Assembly: GCF_000972385.1 (NCBI RefSeq)
Contig: NZ_JXTE01000010.1
Coordinates: forward strand, 1 to 64,000
Source of the DNA: Streptomyces sp. WM6386
GTDB taxonomy: Bacteria; Actinomycetota; Actinomycetes; Streptomycetales; Streptomycetaceae
Direction: 5' to 3'
Length of the DNA: 64,000 bases
Positions 25,181-34,267 of the stretch are shown piece by piece. The first letter of the stretch is position 1. Each line of letters opens with the position of its first letter. Made by a program: the position numbers and the translations under genes. A model generated the notes under the pieces. It had not been told where the DNA came from. It made no database searches and worked only from the letters and a program-made list of their open reading frames with translations.

Positions 25181-26590
25181 ATGTTCCAGAACGCCGACGA
25201 GGCCAAGAAGTTCATCGCGGACAAGGACGTCAAGTTCGTCGACGTCCGTTTCTGCGACCTGCCGGGCGTCATGCAGCACTTCACGCTGCCCGTCGAGGCG
25301 TTCGACCCGGACGAGGAGCTCGCGTTCGACGGCTCGTCGATCCGTGGTTTCCAGGCCATCCACGAGTCCGACATGGCGCTGCGCGCCGACCTGTCGACCG
25401 CGCGGATCGACCCCTTCCGCCGCGACAAGACGCTGAACATCAACTTCTTCATCCACGACCCGATCACGGGCGAGCAGTACAGCCGTGACCCGCGCAACGT
25501 GGCCAAGAAGGCCGAGGCCTACCTCGCGTCGACCGGTATCGCGGACACCGCGTACTTCGGTCCCGAGGCCGAGTTCTACGTCTTCGACAGCGTCCGTTTC
25601 GCCACCTCGGCGAACGAGAGCTTCTACCACATCGACTCCGAGGCCGGCGCCTGGAACACCGGTGCGGTCGAGAACAACCGCGGTTACAAGGTCCGCTACA
25701 AGGGCGGCTACTTCCCGACCCCGCCGGTCGACCACTTCGCCGACCTGCGTGCCGAGATCTCCCTCGAGCTGGCCGCCTCCGGCCTCCAGGTCGAGCGCCA
25801 GCACCACGAGGTGGGCACCGCCGGCCAGGCGGAGATCAACTACAAGTTCAACACGCTGCTCGCCGCGGCCGACGACCTCCAGCTCTTCAAGTACATCGTG
25901 AAGAACGTGGCCTGGAAGAACGGCAAGACCGCGACCTTCATGCCGAAGCCGATCTTCGGTGACAACGGCTCGGGCATGCACGTCCACCAGTCGCTGTGGA
26001 CCGGCGGCCAGCCGCTGTTCTACGACGAGGCGGGCTACGCGGGCCTGTCGGACATGGCCCGCTACTACATCGGCGGCATCCTCAAGCACGCCCCGTCGCT
26101 GCTGGCCTTCACCAACCCGACGGTGAACTCCTACCACCGTCTGGTCCCGGGCTTCGAGGCGCCGATCAACCTGGTGTACTCGCAGCGCAACCGCTCCGCG
26201 GCCATGCGTATCCCGATCACGGGCTCCAACCCGAAGGCCAAGCGCGTCGAGTTCCGTGCGCCCGACTCCTCCGGCAACCCGTACCTGGCCTTCTCCGCCC
26301 TGCTCCTCGCGGGCCTGGACGGCATCAAGAACAAGATCGAGCCGGCCGAGCCGATCGACAAGGACCTCTACGAGCTGGCTCCCGAGGAGCACGCGAGCGT
26401 CGCGCAGGTCCCGACCTCCCTCCCGGCCGTCCTCGACCGCCTCGAGGCCGACCACGAGTTCCTCCTCCAGGGCGACGTCTTCACGCCGGACCTGATCGAG
26501 ACGTGGATCGACTTGAAGCGCACGAACGAGATCGCGCCGCTGCAGCTGCGTCCGCACCCGCACGAGTTCGAGCTGTACTTCGACGTGTGA
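25181..26590 (+). CDS. glnA: Glutamine synthetase type I
   Basis: 469 residues, full length for GSI-beta. It makes glutamine from glutamate, ammonia and ATP as a dodecamer. ATG 25181 follows AGGAGGAGC, which rules out the longer in-frame start. Conserved blocks: [46 protein letters not shown]. Tyr397 in [10 protein letters not shown] is the adenylylation site, so the enzyme is of the adenylylated type. Control by GlnR is expected from the upstream box. The second glutamine synthetase, GlnII, is 9 kb downstream. Confidence 0.98.
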   Translation: MFQNADEAKKFIADKDVKFVDVRFCDLPGVMQHFTLPVEAFDPDEELAFDGSSIRGFQAIHESDMALRADLSTARIDPFRRDKTLNINFFIHDPITGEQYSRDPRNVAKKAEAYLASTGIADTAYFGPEAEFYVFDSVRFATSANESFYHIDSEAGAWNTGAVENNRGYKVRYKGGYFPTPPVDHFADLRAEISLELAASGLQVERQHHEVGTAGQAEINYKFNTLLAAADDLQLFKYIVKNVAWKNGKTATFMPKPIFGDNGSGMHVHQSLWTGGQPLFYDEAGYAGLSDMARYYIGGILKHAPSLLAFTNPTVNSYHRLVPGFEAPINLVYSQRNRSAAMRIPITGSNPKAKRVEFRAPDSSGNPYLAFSALLLAGLDGIKNKIEPAEPIDKDLYELAPEEHASVAQVPTSLPAVLDRLEADHEFLLQGDVFTPDLIETWIDLKRTNEIAPLQLRPHPHEFELYFDV

Positions 26591-26620
26591 TCGAACCTGG
26601 GCCGGTTCTCCCGGCTCTCT

Positions 26621-26659
26621 CGGCGCCCCCGTTCCTGGTTTCTCAGGGCGGGGGCGCCG
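26621..26659 (+). terminator. glnA terminator
   Basis: CGGCGCCCCCG (26621-26631) and CGGGGGCGCCG (26649-26659) are perfect 11-base arms. The loop can form an extra CCTG/CAGG pair. Confidence 0.85.
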
Positions 26660-26711
26660 TCGTATGGTTTCGGGAACAGACGTGCGAGAAGGGCGACCGG
26701 GGGTTACGGGG

Positions 26712-26969
26712 ATGGCCGAACAGGACGACGAGGAGCGGGAGTTCGACATCCGGTGGGCCGACGGCGCCGAGGAGAAGGAGCCCTCCGCACGGGCCCGGAT
26801 GCTCGCCGCGCGCTGGAAGGAGAACCCGCCTGAACCGCAGCCGTTCCGACCGGAACCGCAGCGGGTACGACGGCCGCGGTCGCCGTGGGTGTCGACGGTG
26901 GTCGTCTTCGGGATCGTGGCGGCGGTCATCGTGCTGCTGGGGTACACGAACTTCCGGGCGCCGTATTAG
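26712..26969 (+). CDS. Small membrane-anchored protein of unknown function
   Basis: 85 residues from ATG 26712 (MAEQDDEEREFDIRWADG). The N-terminal two thirds are acidic then Pro/Arg-rich (EPQPFRPEPQRVRRPR) and cytoplasmic; a single C-terminal membrane helix (VSTVVVFGIVAAVIVLLGYT) anchors it with only FRAPY beyond. It is a tail-anchored topology. Conserved location after glnA in Streptomyces, as I recall. No known domain. Confidence 0.7.
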   Translation: MAEQDDEEREFDIRWADGAEEKEPSARARMLAARWKENPPEPQPFRPEPQRVRRPRSPWVSTVVVFGIVAAVIVLLGYTNFRAPY

Positions 26970-27090
26970 CGGACCGCGCCGGGCTCAAGGACTGAACCTT
27001 TGCTGGTCCTAGAGGTGATCACGACCGCTTCATGGTGGGGGCGGGTGCACACTGGCAGTGGGGCGAGTGCCTGACTGCGGGGTGATGCAG

Positions 27091-28008
27091 ATGCAGAGCC
27101 GTTTCCGGAGCGATCGGCGGCTGACCGTGCGGATGGCGGTCACGCTTTTTCTGCTCGGACTGCTGTACGTGGCCTTCGTTGCCGCGTTGATCGTGTTGCT
27201 GAAGTCCTGGCTGCTGGTCGTGGTGATCGCCGCGGGGATGCTGGGCGCGCAGTACTGGTTCTCCGACCGGGTCGCGCTGTTCGCGATGCGCGGGCGGGTC
27301 GTGGAGCGGGAGGAGTATCCGCAGTTGCACGGGGTCGTCGACCGGCTGTGTGCCATCGCGGACATGCCCAAGCCGGTGGTCGCCGTGTCGGACATCGACA
27401 TGCCGAACGCCTTCGCCACCGGGCGGAATCCGGATCATGCCGTGGTGTGTGTGACGACGGGACTGCTGCGGCGGCTGGCGCCCGAGGAGCTGGAGGGTGT
27501 GCTCGCCCACGAGCTGTCGCATGTGGCGCACAAGGACGTCGCCGTCATCACCGTCGCTTCCTTCCTCGGCGTCCTGGCGGGGCTCATCGTGCGGTTCGCG
27601 TTCTACTCGCAGATCTTCAGCGGGCGCAAGGACCAGAACACCGCCGTCGTCTTCGCGGGGGTGATGGGGGTCTCCGCGGCCGTGTACGCCCTCTCCTTCC
27701 TGCTCATCCGGGCCCTGTCCCGGTACCGCGAGCTGGCCGCCGACCGGGCCGCCGCACAGCTGACCGGACGGCCCTCGGCGCTGGCCTCCGCACTCACCAA
27801 GGTCTCCGGGGACATCGCGAGGATCCCCACCAAGGACCTGCGGACCGCGCAGGCGTTCAACGCCTTCTACTTCACCCCGGCTCTCGGGTCCGAGCCCGGC
27901 ATCGCCCGGCTCTTCTCCACCCACCCGAGTCTGGAACAGCGACTGGATCAACTGGGCCGGATCTCCACCGAGTTGGGTGAGGCCGCGACCCCGGGGAAGG
28001 CGGACTGA
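27091..28008 (+). CDS. htpX: Membrane zinc metalloprotease, HtpX (M48) family
   Basis: 305 residues from ATG 27091 (ATG 27085 is two residues longer; CGGGGTG fits 27091 better). Two N-terminal membrane helices, then the M48 catalytic motif HELSHVAH with His140, Glu141 and His144, two further hydrophobic segments, and the third zinc ligand region SRYRELAADRAAA. HtpX degrades misfolded membrane proteins. The next gene encodes PspAB and starts 5 bases after this stop, a pairing known from actinobacterial phage-shock (membrane stress) systems. Confidence 0.93.
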   Translation: MQSRFRSDRRLTVRMAVTLFLLGLLYVAFVAALIVLLKSWLLVVVIAAGMLGAQYWFSDRVALFAMRGRVVEREEYPQLHGVVDRLCAIADMPKPVVAVSDIDMPNAFATGRNPDHAVVCVTTGLLRRLAPEELEGVLAHELSHVAHKDVAVITVASFLGVLAGLIVRFAFYSQIFSGRKDQNTAVVFAGVMGVSAAVYALSFLLIRALSRYRELAADRAAAQLTGRPSALASALTKVSGDIARIPTKDLRTAQAFNAFYFTPALGSEPGIARLFSTHPSLEQRLDQLGRISTELGEAATPGKAD

Positions 28009-28013
28009 CACCC

Positions 28014-28598
28014 ATGGGGCTGCTGGACATTCTGCTCGGGCGTACGAAACCGGTCGCGCCCGATCTCGACCAGCTCTTCGCACTGCCGTCGGCGGCCGTC
28101 ACCCTGGAGGCCGCCGCGGGGTTCACCCCGACCGGCAGCGGGGCGGTGTGCTTCGCCACGGTCGAGGGCGCCGCGTTCGAGCAGACGCACCGGGAGGTGC
28201 AGGCACTCCTCGACGCGGACGCCGACCGCGACGGCCCCCCGGTCCAGCTGCGGCGCGACGAGTACGGCTACTCCTGGCTGGTCTCCGAGCGGGCCCCCGA
28301 CGAGCTTCCCCAGCTCGTGAACGACCTGCACGCGGTGAACGCCTCGATGGAGGTCAACGGCTTCGGCCCGCAGCTGCTGTGCTCGCTGGCGGGCTTCCGT
28401 GACGGCGAGGGCCGTACGCTCGCGCTGGTCTACCTCTACAAGCGCGGTACCTGGTTCCCGTTCGCGCCACTGCCCGACGGGGGGCAGCGGCGCGACAACT
28501 CGCTGGAACTGCGGGTCAGAGCGGCTCTCGGGGACGATCTGCGGATCGAGCAGGATCTGAGCCGCTGGTTCCCGGTGTGGGGCGCCCCCGGCCTGTGA
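28014..28598 (+). CDS. pspAB: PspA-associated protein PspAB
   Basis: 194 residues. The start MGLLDILLGRTKPV and the blocks ALPSAAVTLEAAAGF, EYGYSWLVSE and LVYLYKRGTWFPFAP are characteristic of PspAB, a soluble alpha/beta protein found with HtpX or PspA in actinobacteria. It begins 5 bases after htpX, so the two are translationally coupled. It probably acts in membrane-stress response; the precise activity is unknown. PspA itself is not in the window. Confidence 0.87.
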   Translation: MGLLDILLGRTKPVAPDLDQLFALPSAAVTLEAAAGFTPTGSGAVCFATVEGAAFEQTHREVQALLDADADRDGPPVQLRRDEYGYSWLVSERAPDELPQLVNDLHAVNASMEVNGFGPQLLCSLAGFRDGEGRTLALVYLYKRGTWFPFAPLPDGGQRRDNSLELRVRAALGDDLRIEQDLSRWFPVWGAPGL

Positions 28599-28629
28599 CG
28601 CCGGTGGCCGGGGAGCGCCCGGCAAGGGC

Positions 28630-28914
28630 TCACTTGCCCTTCTTCTCGCGCTCCTGACGGCGGGACTCGAAGGGGCGGTCGCGGCGGTAGCGGCGCTCCC
28701 ACTTGGCCTGCTTGTCACGGCGCTCCCGGTACGCCCGGTAGTCGCTGGGCATGACTCCGGACGAGGAACCGCCCCGGGAGGAGGGCGTCGAGGACGCGCC
28801 TCGCCCGTACTGCATGTACAGGAAGAGCACGGCAGCGGCGGCGAGCCAGTAGACGTTGTTTCCGAATCCGAGGACGACCAGGACCGCGGCCCCGGCCATG
28901 ACGATGGTGCCCAT
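28630..28914 (-). CDS. Small membrane protein with basic tail
   Basis: 94 residues from ATG 28914 with GGAGG 8 bases upstream. Two hydrophobic segments (MAGAAVLVVLGFGNNVYWLA, AAAVLFLYMQY) are followed by a Ser/Gly linker and a strongly basic, coiled tail (RAYRERRDKQAKWERRYRRD, ending EREKKGK). It would sit in the membrane with the charged tail in the cytoplasm. No recognised family. Confidence 0.7.
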   Translation of the reverse strand: MGTIVMAGAAVLVVLGFGNNVYWLAAAAVLFLYMQYGRGASSTPSSRGGSSSGVMPSDYRAYRERRDKQAKWERRYRRDRPFESRRQEREKKGK

Positions 28915-29143
28915 CACGGGCCTCCGTGTGCGTGGGTGGGTGAGCAGCAGAGTAGTCCCGGGGCCGCCCGGTGAAACCGGTCCTGCGGCAAGCGGTGGGG
29001 AGCAGCTCCGCAATGCGTGTCCAGCGTAGGGAGACGGTCACTGCGTGTGCATCTCCTTTTCCCGCTCCCTGGCGTGCGCCCCGCATTCCGGGACCCTAGA
29101 GTCGGGCGAAACGTCACATTGCACCAATAAGGGGTGTTCCCGG

Positions 29144-29656
29144 ATGAGTGATCTCTTCGTCGTCGCCTACAACGACCTCGCCACCGCCAACCAGGTCCGC
29201 GAGAAGGTGATCGAGCTGTCCAAGCAGCATCTCCTCGAGCTGGAGGACGTCGTGGTCGTCGAGCGGCGCGAGGACGGCAGGATCAAGCTGCACCAGGCCG
29301 TCAACCACACCGCCGTGGGCGCGGCGGGCGGCGCCCTGTGGGGCGGCGTGATCGGGCTGCTCTTCCTGGCCCCGCTGCTCGGCGCGGCGGTGGGTGCGGC
29401 GGCAGGCGCCGCCGGGGGCGCGGTCACCGACACCGGCATCAACGACAACTTCATGAAGGACCTCAGCCAGAACCTCCGGCCCGGCGCCGCCGCCCTGTTC
29501 GTCCTGGTCAAGCAGGCCGCCCGGGACAAGGTGATCCCGCAACTCACCCCGTTCGGCGGCGAGTTGGTGCAGACCTCGCTGAGCCAGGCCGACGAGGACC
29601 ATCTGCGCGAGGCGATCGCGGCGGCGCGGTCACCGAAGGCGGAAGCCGCTTCCTGA
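29144..29656 (+). CDS. DUF1269 membrane protein
   Basis: 170 residues from ATG 29144. The ferredoxin-like start ([20 protein letters not shown]), [18 protein letters not shown] and a glycine-zipper membrane segment ([20 protein letters not shown], then [15 protein letters not shown]) are typical of DUF1269 proteins, often stress-related. The C-terminus repeats a ferredoxin-like half ([21 protein letters not shown]). AAGGGG at 29128 is the likely ribosome binding site, slightly far. Confidence 0.88.
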   Translation: MSDLFVVAYNDLATANQVREKVIELSKQHLLELEDVVVVERREDGRIKLHQAVNHTAVGAAGGALWGGVIGLLFLAPLLGAAVGAAAGAAGGAVTDTGINDNFMKDLSQNLRPGAAALFVLVKQAARDKVIPQLTPFGGELVQTSLSQADEDHLREAIAAARSPKAEAAS

Positions 29657-29685
29657 CGCCCGGGCCGCCATGAGTGAATGAGGTC

Positions 29686-31290
29686 ATGATCTCCTCGTTC
29701 ACTCAGCACCATGACGGCGAACGGCTCAGCGGGGTGTACGGCGGCGGTGGTCCGGACCGGGCCACCGCCGTTCTGCTGCATGGGGCGGGCAACGGCAGCA
29801 AGGAGCGGCTGGCGCCGGTCGTGGCGGAGTTCGCGGGCCGGGGCTGCGGCGTCCTGGCGCTCGACTTCTCGGGGCACGGCGAATCCACGGGTGAGCTGCG
29901 GGAGTTGAGTCTGCGACGGCGCTTCGAGCAGGCCGTCGCGGTGATCGACGCGAGAGTGCCGGCGGACGGGTCGCTGATCCTCGTCGGGTTCAGCATGAGC
30001 GGGCAGACGGTGGCGGATCTCGTACGGCACTACGGGGAGCGCGTGACGGCGATCGGGCTGTGCTCGCCGGCGGTGTACGCGGCCGAGGCGTGGGATGTGC
30101 CGTTCGGCAGCGGGGACAGCCGGTTCCGCACGATCCTGCGCACCCCGGACAGCTGGCGCGGGGCGCCCGCGCTGGACGCGCTGCGGGCGTACGAGGGGCG
30201 GGCGGTGCTCGCCGTCCCGGGCCACGACGAGGTCATCCCGCCCGCCGTGACGGAGGCCGTCCAGGACGCGCTGGCCGCGCGGTCGCAGTACACGCGCCTC
30301 GAACTCCCCGACGCCGAGCACCGATTGGGCCTCTGGTGCCACGATCACGCCGACGACCGGCGCGAGTTCGCCGACGCGCTGCTGGTCGAGGGCTGGACGG
30401 CGACCCGCGCCTGGGTGGCCAAGCAGCTTCCCGCGGGCCGTACGGTCGCCACCACCCGTTTCCTGTCCGGCGGTTGGAGCTCGCAGATGCGCGCCCTCAC
30501 ACTCGACGACGGCTCGGACCTCGTCCTGCGCTCCTTCGTGAAACCCTTCTTCCGGCACCACGCGCCCGGCCTCCTGAACCGTGAGGCGTCGATCTTGACC
30601 CTGCTCGCCGGCCAGGACGGCATCCCGGCCCCCGAGCTGCTCGCCGTGGACGCCACGGCCGAACACAGCGATCACCCGGGCCTGTTGATGTCCCGGCTGC
30701 CGGGCCGGGTGCGGGCCGACGAGGAGGATCTCGAACGGCGACTCGATCTACTGGCGGCCCAACTCGTACGGATCCACCAGGTCGTACCCGGCGAACGCCC
30801 GCGCGCCTATCAGGCCTGGACGTCACCCGAGCGGGTGCGCGTACCCGAGGGCGCGCTGTGGGAGCGGGCCGTGGACGTCATCCGGCGCGAGCCGCCGTCG
30901 TACGAAGGCGTCTTCCTGCACCGGGACTTCCACCCCGGGAACGTGCTCTTCACCGACGGCCTGCGGATCAGCGGTGTCGTCGACTGGGTCGAGACCTCGT
31001 GGGGCCCCGCCGACCTGGACGTCGCCCACTGCTCGACGGCGCTCGCGCTGCTGCACGGGCCCGAGCACGGGCTCGGCTTCCGGGACCGCTACGAGGCCCA
31101 GGGCGGACGTCGACTCGCCGACGGCACGGATCACCTGTACTGGCGGCTGCTCGACTCCCTCGCCTACGCCCCCGACGCCGGGAAACTGGCCGGGCCGTGG
31201 CGCGAGCTGGGGCGGACCGAGCTGACACCGGCGGTGCTGGGCGGGCGGCTGGAAGCCTATGTGGGCGGGCTGTTGGAGCGGTACGCCTGA
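29686..31290 (+). CDS. Fusion of alpha/beta-hydrolase and aminoglycoside-phosphotransferase-type kinase
   Basis: 534 residues from ATG 29686 (TGAGG upstream). Residues about 1-225 form an alpha/beta-hydrolase with LHGAGNGSKE, nucleophile motif GFSMSG, acid GHDEVIPP and His in DAEHRL. Residues about 245-534 form an APH/ChoK-type kinase: nucleotide loop FLSGGWSSQ, catalytic HRDFHPGNVLF and metal-binding VVDWVE. All key residues of both halves are present. The hydrolase half resembles dienelactone-hydrolase or esterase types. The two activities in one chain suggest sequential handling of one small molecule. Substrate unknown; antibiotic inactivation is possible but not shown. Confidence 0.85.
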   Translation: MISSFTQHHDGERLSGVYGGGGPDRATAVLLHGAGNGSKERLAPVVAEFAGRGCGVLALDFSGHGESTGELRELSLRRRFEQAVAVIDARVPADGSLILVGFSMSGQTVADLVRHYGERVTAIGLCSPAVYAAEAWDVPFGSGDSRFRTILRTPDSWRGAPALDALRAYEGRAVLAVPGHDEVIPPAVTEAVQDALAARSQYTRLELPDAEHRLGLWCHDHADDRREFADALLVEGWTATRAWVAKQLPAGRTVATTRFLSGGWSSQMRALTLDDGSDLVLRSFVKPFFRHHAPGLLNREASILTLLAGQDGIPAPELLAVDATAEHSDHPGLLMSRLPGRVRADEEDLERRLDLLAAQLVRIHQVVPGERPRAYQAWTSPERVRVPEGALWERAVDVIRREPPSYEGVFLHRDFHPGNVLFTDGLRISGVVDWVETSWGPADLDVAHCSTALALLHGPEHGLGFRDRYEAQGGRRLADGTDHLYWRLLDSLAYAPDAGKLAGPWRELGRTELTPAVLGGRLEAYVGGLLERYA

Positions 31291-31308
31291 GGGCTCGGTC
31301 GCGGGTCG

Positions 31309-31542
31309 TCAGAGTTCCGGGGCCGCTCTCACCACTCCCGCGGCGACCGTGGCGGCCAGGGTGGCGTGGTCGGTGATGGTCTGGGCGGCATAGGTCCGGG
31401 CGAACTCCGCGACGGCCTGGTCGAAGGTGTCGGCCTTGCCCAGGTAGGCGGCGATGGCGATGCGGTCGCCGGAGCGGGCGTGGGCCCGGGCGAGGGCGGT
31501 GCCGCAGAGCCGGGCGTACGAGGTGAGGGCGGCCGGGGTCAT
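31309..31542 (-). pseudogene. C-terminal remnant of a DUF2252 protein
   Basis: 77 residues from ATG 31542: MTPAALTSYARLCGTALARA then HARSGDRIAIAAYLGKADTF and DQAVAEFARTYAAQT. This matches the final segment of DUF2252 proteins, which are normally about 430-480 residues. The first five sixths are missing; the upstream 66 bases lead straight into the next gene. Either a decayed gene or a domain-only small protein; I favour decay. Confidence 0.65.
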
Positions 31543-31608
31543 GCCGGCCACGACGCGATGTCCCAGCGCCGGGCACCCCGAGCGGCACGGGGTACCCGGC
31601 GCCACGGC

Positions 31609-31917
31609 TCACCGCGCGTAACGCATCAGCGCCCGCACCATGTGGCACGTCGTGTCCGACGGCGGATGGACGCCGATCGTCTCCGCCGTGGTCCGTATCG
31701 TGTCGTTGCGGGCCTGGTTGGGCAGATAGACGCCCGAGTCGAGCAGGGCGATGGCGAGCCGCATCGCCTTGAGGCGGCGGTTGTGCGTGATGTACCACTC
31801 GCGCGGGCGTCCGGGCGGCAGTGCGCGCTTCTCCACGGGCGCGTACGGCAGGTCCAGCAGCACCGGGTGCTGAGCGGTCGACCGGGTGGGCAACGGCTTC
31901 AGTGCGGCAGCGGGCAC
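31609..31917 (-). CDS. Hypothetical protein
   Basis: 102 residues. ATG 31923 is directly abutted by AGGAGG, too close to serve it, whereas GTG 31917 lies 6 bases from that site, so I choose 31917. The middle (REWYITHNRRLKAMRLAIAL) and the end (TTAETIGVHPPSDTTCHMVR) look helical and possibly DNA-binding, but I recognise no family. The region just upstream (31990-32003, TACTATTCTAC) is unusually AT-rich for this genome and probably holds the promoter. The stop is 66 bases before the DUF2252 remnant. Confidence 0.6.
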   Translation of the reverse strand: MPAAALKPLPTRSTAQHPVLLDLPYAPVEKRALPPGRPREWYITHNRRLKAMRLAIALLDSGVYLPNQARNDTIRTTAETIGVHPPSDTTCHMVRALMRYAR

Positions 31918-32091
31918 AGGCATCCTCCTGTCGCGGTCAGGGTCTCCACGGAGGGCCACGACGCCCCCCGCAACACCCTCGAACACTTCTACTATTCTAC
32001 CCTCCGCCACTGACAAAAGGCCCTGGCCACAAGGGCTTTCGGGGCCGCTGTGACCCAGGTGGAGAACGGGTTTTCGCGTACCGTGGGCGGC

Positions 32092-32451
32092 ATGGAGATC
32101 TGGATCAACCCGGCCTGTTCCAAGTGCCGCAGCGCCCTCACCCTGCTCGACGCCGAGGGCGCCGACTACACCGTCCGCCGCTATCTGGAGGACGTACCGA
32201 GCGAGGCCGAGATCAAGGACGTACTCGACCGCCTCGGCCTCGAACCGTGGGACATCACCCGCACCCAGGAGGCCGCCGCCAAGGAGCTCGGGCTCAGGGA
32301 ATGGGCCCGGGACGAGTCCTCGCGGGACCGCTGGATCAAGGCGCTCTCCGAGCATCCCAAGCTCATCCAGCGGCCGATCATCACGGCGGAGGACGGGACG
32401 GCGGTGGTCGGCCGCACCGACGAAGCCGTACGGGATGCTCTGTCCCGGTAG
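32092..32451 (+). CDS. ArsC/Spx-like thioredoxin-fold reductase
   Basis: 119 residues from ATG 32092. The N-terminus MEIWINPACSKCRSALTLL carries Cys9 and Cys12 as a Cys-x-x-Cys redox site, and the C-terminal RPIITAEDGTAVVGR supplies the Arg typical of glutaredoxin-coupled ArsC. It may reduce arsenate or act as a general disulfide reductase. No arsenic operon is adjacent. Full length for the family. Confidence 0.88.
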   Translation: MEIWINPACSKCRSALTLLDAEGADYTVRRYLEDVPSEAEIKDVLDRLGLEPWDITRTQEAAAKELGLREWARDESSRDRWIKALSEHPKLIQRPIITAEDGTAVVGRTDEAVRDALSR

Positions 32452-32509
32452 GCAAGTGATTGTCGGGCGGCGGGAGTTCGGGGCCTCGGCGCTGTTACCC
32501 TCCGCCGCC

Positions 32510-33301
32510 ATGAGCTTCGGTGATCAAGGAACGCCGTACGGGGCCGTGGACCCGTACACCCAGTGGGTGGTCGAGCAGGAGCGGATACGCCGGCGGCGGC
32601 GCACCCGGCGCGCGGTGGCCGCGGGGACGGGCGTCGTCCTCGTCGCGGCGATCGCCGCGGGAGCCGTGCTGTTCGCGGGCGGAGACGGTGGCGGGGAGGC
32701 GACCGCTCCCCCGTCGTCGGCGGCCGCGTCCGTCACCGCGTCCCTGCCCTCCGACGCCCCGTCCGCCCTGCCCTCCCTTCTCTCCCGGCCCGTGATCCGT
32801 CCGGAGCAGGCCTTCCCCGCGAAGAGCGTGCGGCTCGGCGACGGCTCCCGGTACGAGCGCGTCGACCTGGCCACCACCACCGACTGCTCCGAGGGCATGT
32901 CGCCGGAGCTGGCCGCGCTGATCCAACAGGGGCAGGGGTGCAAGCGGTTGACCGCCGCGCTGTTCACGGACGCCGAGCGGCGGTCGCAGGTGACGGTGAC
33001 CGTGCTGAGCTTCCGGACCGTCCAGGACGCCTCGAAGGTGTTCGCGATGGCCTCGATGGACCCGGTGACCTATCAGGTGGTGTCGCTCGATCCGCCGCCG
33101 GAAGCCGGGCTGCCCACCGTGCCGCCCGGGTCGGCCGGGGTGTTCCGGCGGTTGATGACCGTGCGGTCCGTGGTGTTCGCCAACGGACAGTGGGGGGACG
33201 GGACCGAGACCGACGAGGCCGCGATCACCGAGGAGACCGAGGATCTCCTCCAGTACGCCGACGACAACGTGGTGGCGTACGAGGACCCAAGTACTGTGTG
33301 A
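32510..33301 (+). CDS. Single-pass membrane protein of unknown function
   Basis: 263 residues from ATG 32510 (MSFGDQGTPYGAVDPYTQW). A basic segment RIRRRRRTRRAV precedes one membrane helix (TGVVLVAAIAAGAVLFAGG), then a Ser/Ala/Pro linker and an outside domain with two Cys (DCSEGMSPE, QGCKRLTAALF). That domain is typical of Streptomyces exported proteins with no known function. Ends 5 bases before a dyad. Confidence 0.75.
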   Translation: MSFGDQGTPYGAVDPYTQWVVEQERIRRRRRTRRAVAAGTGVVLVAAIAAGAVLFAGGDGGGEATAPPSSAAASVTASLPSDAPSALPSLLSRPVIRPEQAFPAKSVRLGDGSRYERVDLATTTDCSEGMSPELAALIQQGQGCKRLTAALFTDAERRSQVTVTVLSFRTVQDASKVFAMASMDPVTYQVVSLDPPPEAGLPTVPPGSAGVFRRLMTVRSVVFANGQWGDGTETDEAAITEETEDLLQYADDNVVAYEDPSTV

Positions 33302-33305
33302 CGCA

Positions 33306-33340
33306 GGTTACTTCAGTGACTCCTGTAACCGCTGAGTAAC
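33306..33340. promoter_or_regulatory. Dyad GGTTAC...GTAACC upstream of 33398
   Basis: GGTTAC (33306-33311) and GTAACC (33325-33330) frame a symmetric core AGT-G-ACT, and a third GTAACC follows at about 33336. It sits between the membrane protein stop and the next gene and may be an operator or a weak terminator. Confidence 0.45.
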
Positions 33341-33397
33341 CTCGTTCGGTATCTCGTACATAGCGGCGTACGCTCCCCGACCTCTCAGGAGGCGCGC

Positions 33398-34066
33398 ATG
33401 TCGCGTAGGAGAACTGTCAGTACGGGCAAGAAGGTCGCGCTGTTCGTCGGTGCGGCCGCGGTGGCGGGTGGCGGGGCCTTCGTCATGGCGAGCACCTCGA
33501 ACGCCTCGCAGGCTCCGCAGAATGTGCGGACCAAGGCCGACTCGGTCGTCTGCCAGGGGCTTGCCACCGCCCTCGGCAACAACCAGAAGTTCATCGACGG
33601 TCAACGGGCCGCTCCGGACGCGCAGTCCACGGCCCGGATCGCCAACCGCGAGGCCGTCATCGCACAGATCAAGGTGCAGCAAGAGGCGTCCGGGTGCGCC
33701 GTTGGGGAGTCGGCTCAGGACTCCCAGGCGGCACAGCCGGCCACACCGAGCGCCGCGGCGAGCGCGGCACCGAGTGCGGCACCGAGTGCGGCGCCGAGCG
33801 CACCGGCCGCCGCCTCGGGTCAGCAGGTCTGCAACGGCTCCACCGTCACCCTCTCCGGCGAGGGCGGGGCACCTGCCGCCTCCAGCAACCAGTTCCCGGC
33901 GGGGACGAAGCTGAAGGTCACCAACCTGGACAACAACAAGTCCACGACGGTGGAGGTCACTTCGGTCTCCGGCAGCTGTGCCCTGCTCAACAACGCCGCT
34001 TTCGAGCAGGTCCGCGAGCCCGGGAAGTTCCTGATCCGACGGGCCCTGATCGAGAAGGTGGGGTGA
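33398..34066 (+). CDS. Secreted protein with Ala/Pro/Ser repeat linker
   Basis: 222 residues, RBS AGGAGG 5 bases before ATG 33398. A signal peptide (RRRTVSTGKKVALFVGAAAVAGGGAFVMASTSNA) is followed by a helical domain between Cys residues (VVCQGLATALGNNQKF ... QEASGCAVGE), then a linker built from repeats of APSA coded by a 12-bp tandem repeat, and a small beta-rich C-terminal domain (VCNGSTVTLSGEGG, GTKLKVTNLDNNKSTTVEV) that has the look of a rare-lipoprotein/expansin-like fold. It resembles the N-terminus of the DUF1996 protein at 40575 in layout. Confidence 0.8.
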   Translation: MSRRRTVSTGKKVALFVGAAAVAGGGAFVMASTSNASQAPQNVRTKADSVVCQGLATALGNNQKFIDGQRAAPDAQSTARIANREAVIAQIKVQQEASGCAVGESAQDSQAAQPATPSAAASAAPSAAPSAAPSAPAAASGQQVCNGSTVTLSGEGGAPAASSNQFPAGTKLKVTNLDNNKSTTVEVTSVSGSCALLNNAAFEQVREPGKFLIRRALIEKVG

Positions 34067-34098
34067 GGCCGACGGCGTAGAACCGCGTACGTGTCACA

Positions 34099-34130
34099 GT
34101 CCCGCTGTTCGCGGCCACGAACAGCGGGAC
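34099..34130 (+). terminator. Stem-loop terminator after the secreted protein
   Basis: GTCCCGCTGTTCG (34099-34111) and CGAACAGCGGGAC (34118-34130) are perfect 13-base arms with a 6-base loop. The 341-base gap 34067-34407 otherwise contains the glnII promoter region. Confidence 0.88.
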
Positions 34131-34267
34131 CTCCACGTCTTCGGTAACCGCATCGCATACGAGCCATCGCGCCGTACCACCGCGAGCAGGGGTTTCTGTC
34201 GGCTTTCTGTGTCGGCTTCTGCACACCGGCCGTCCTCACGGCGTGAGACGCGCCACAGAACCACCAG

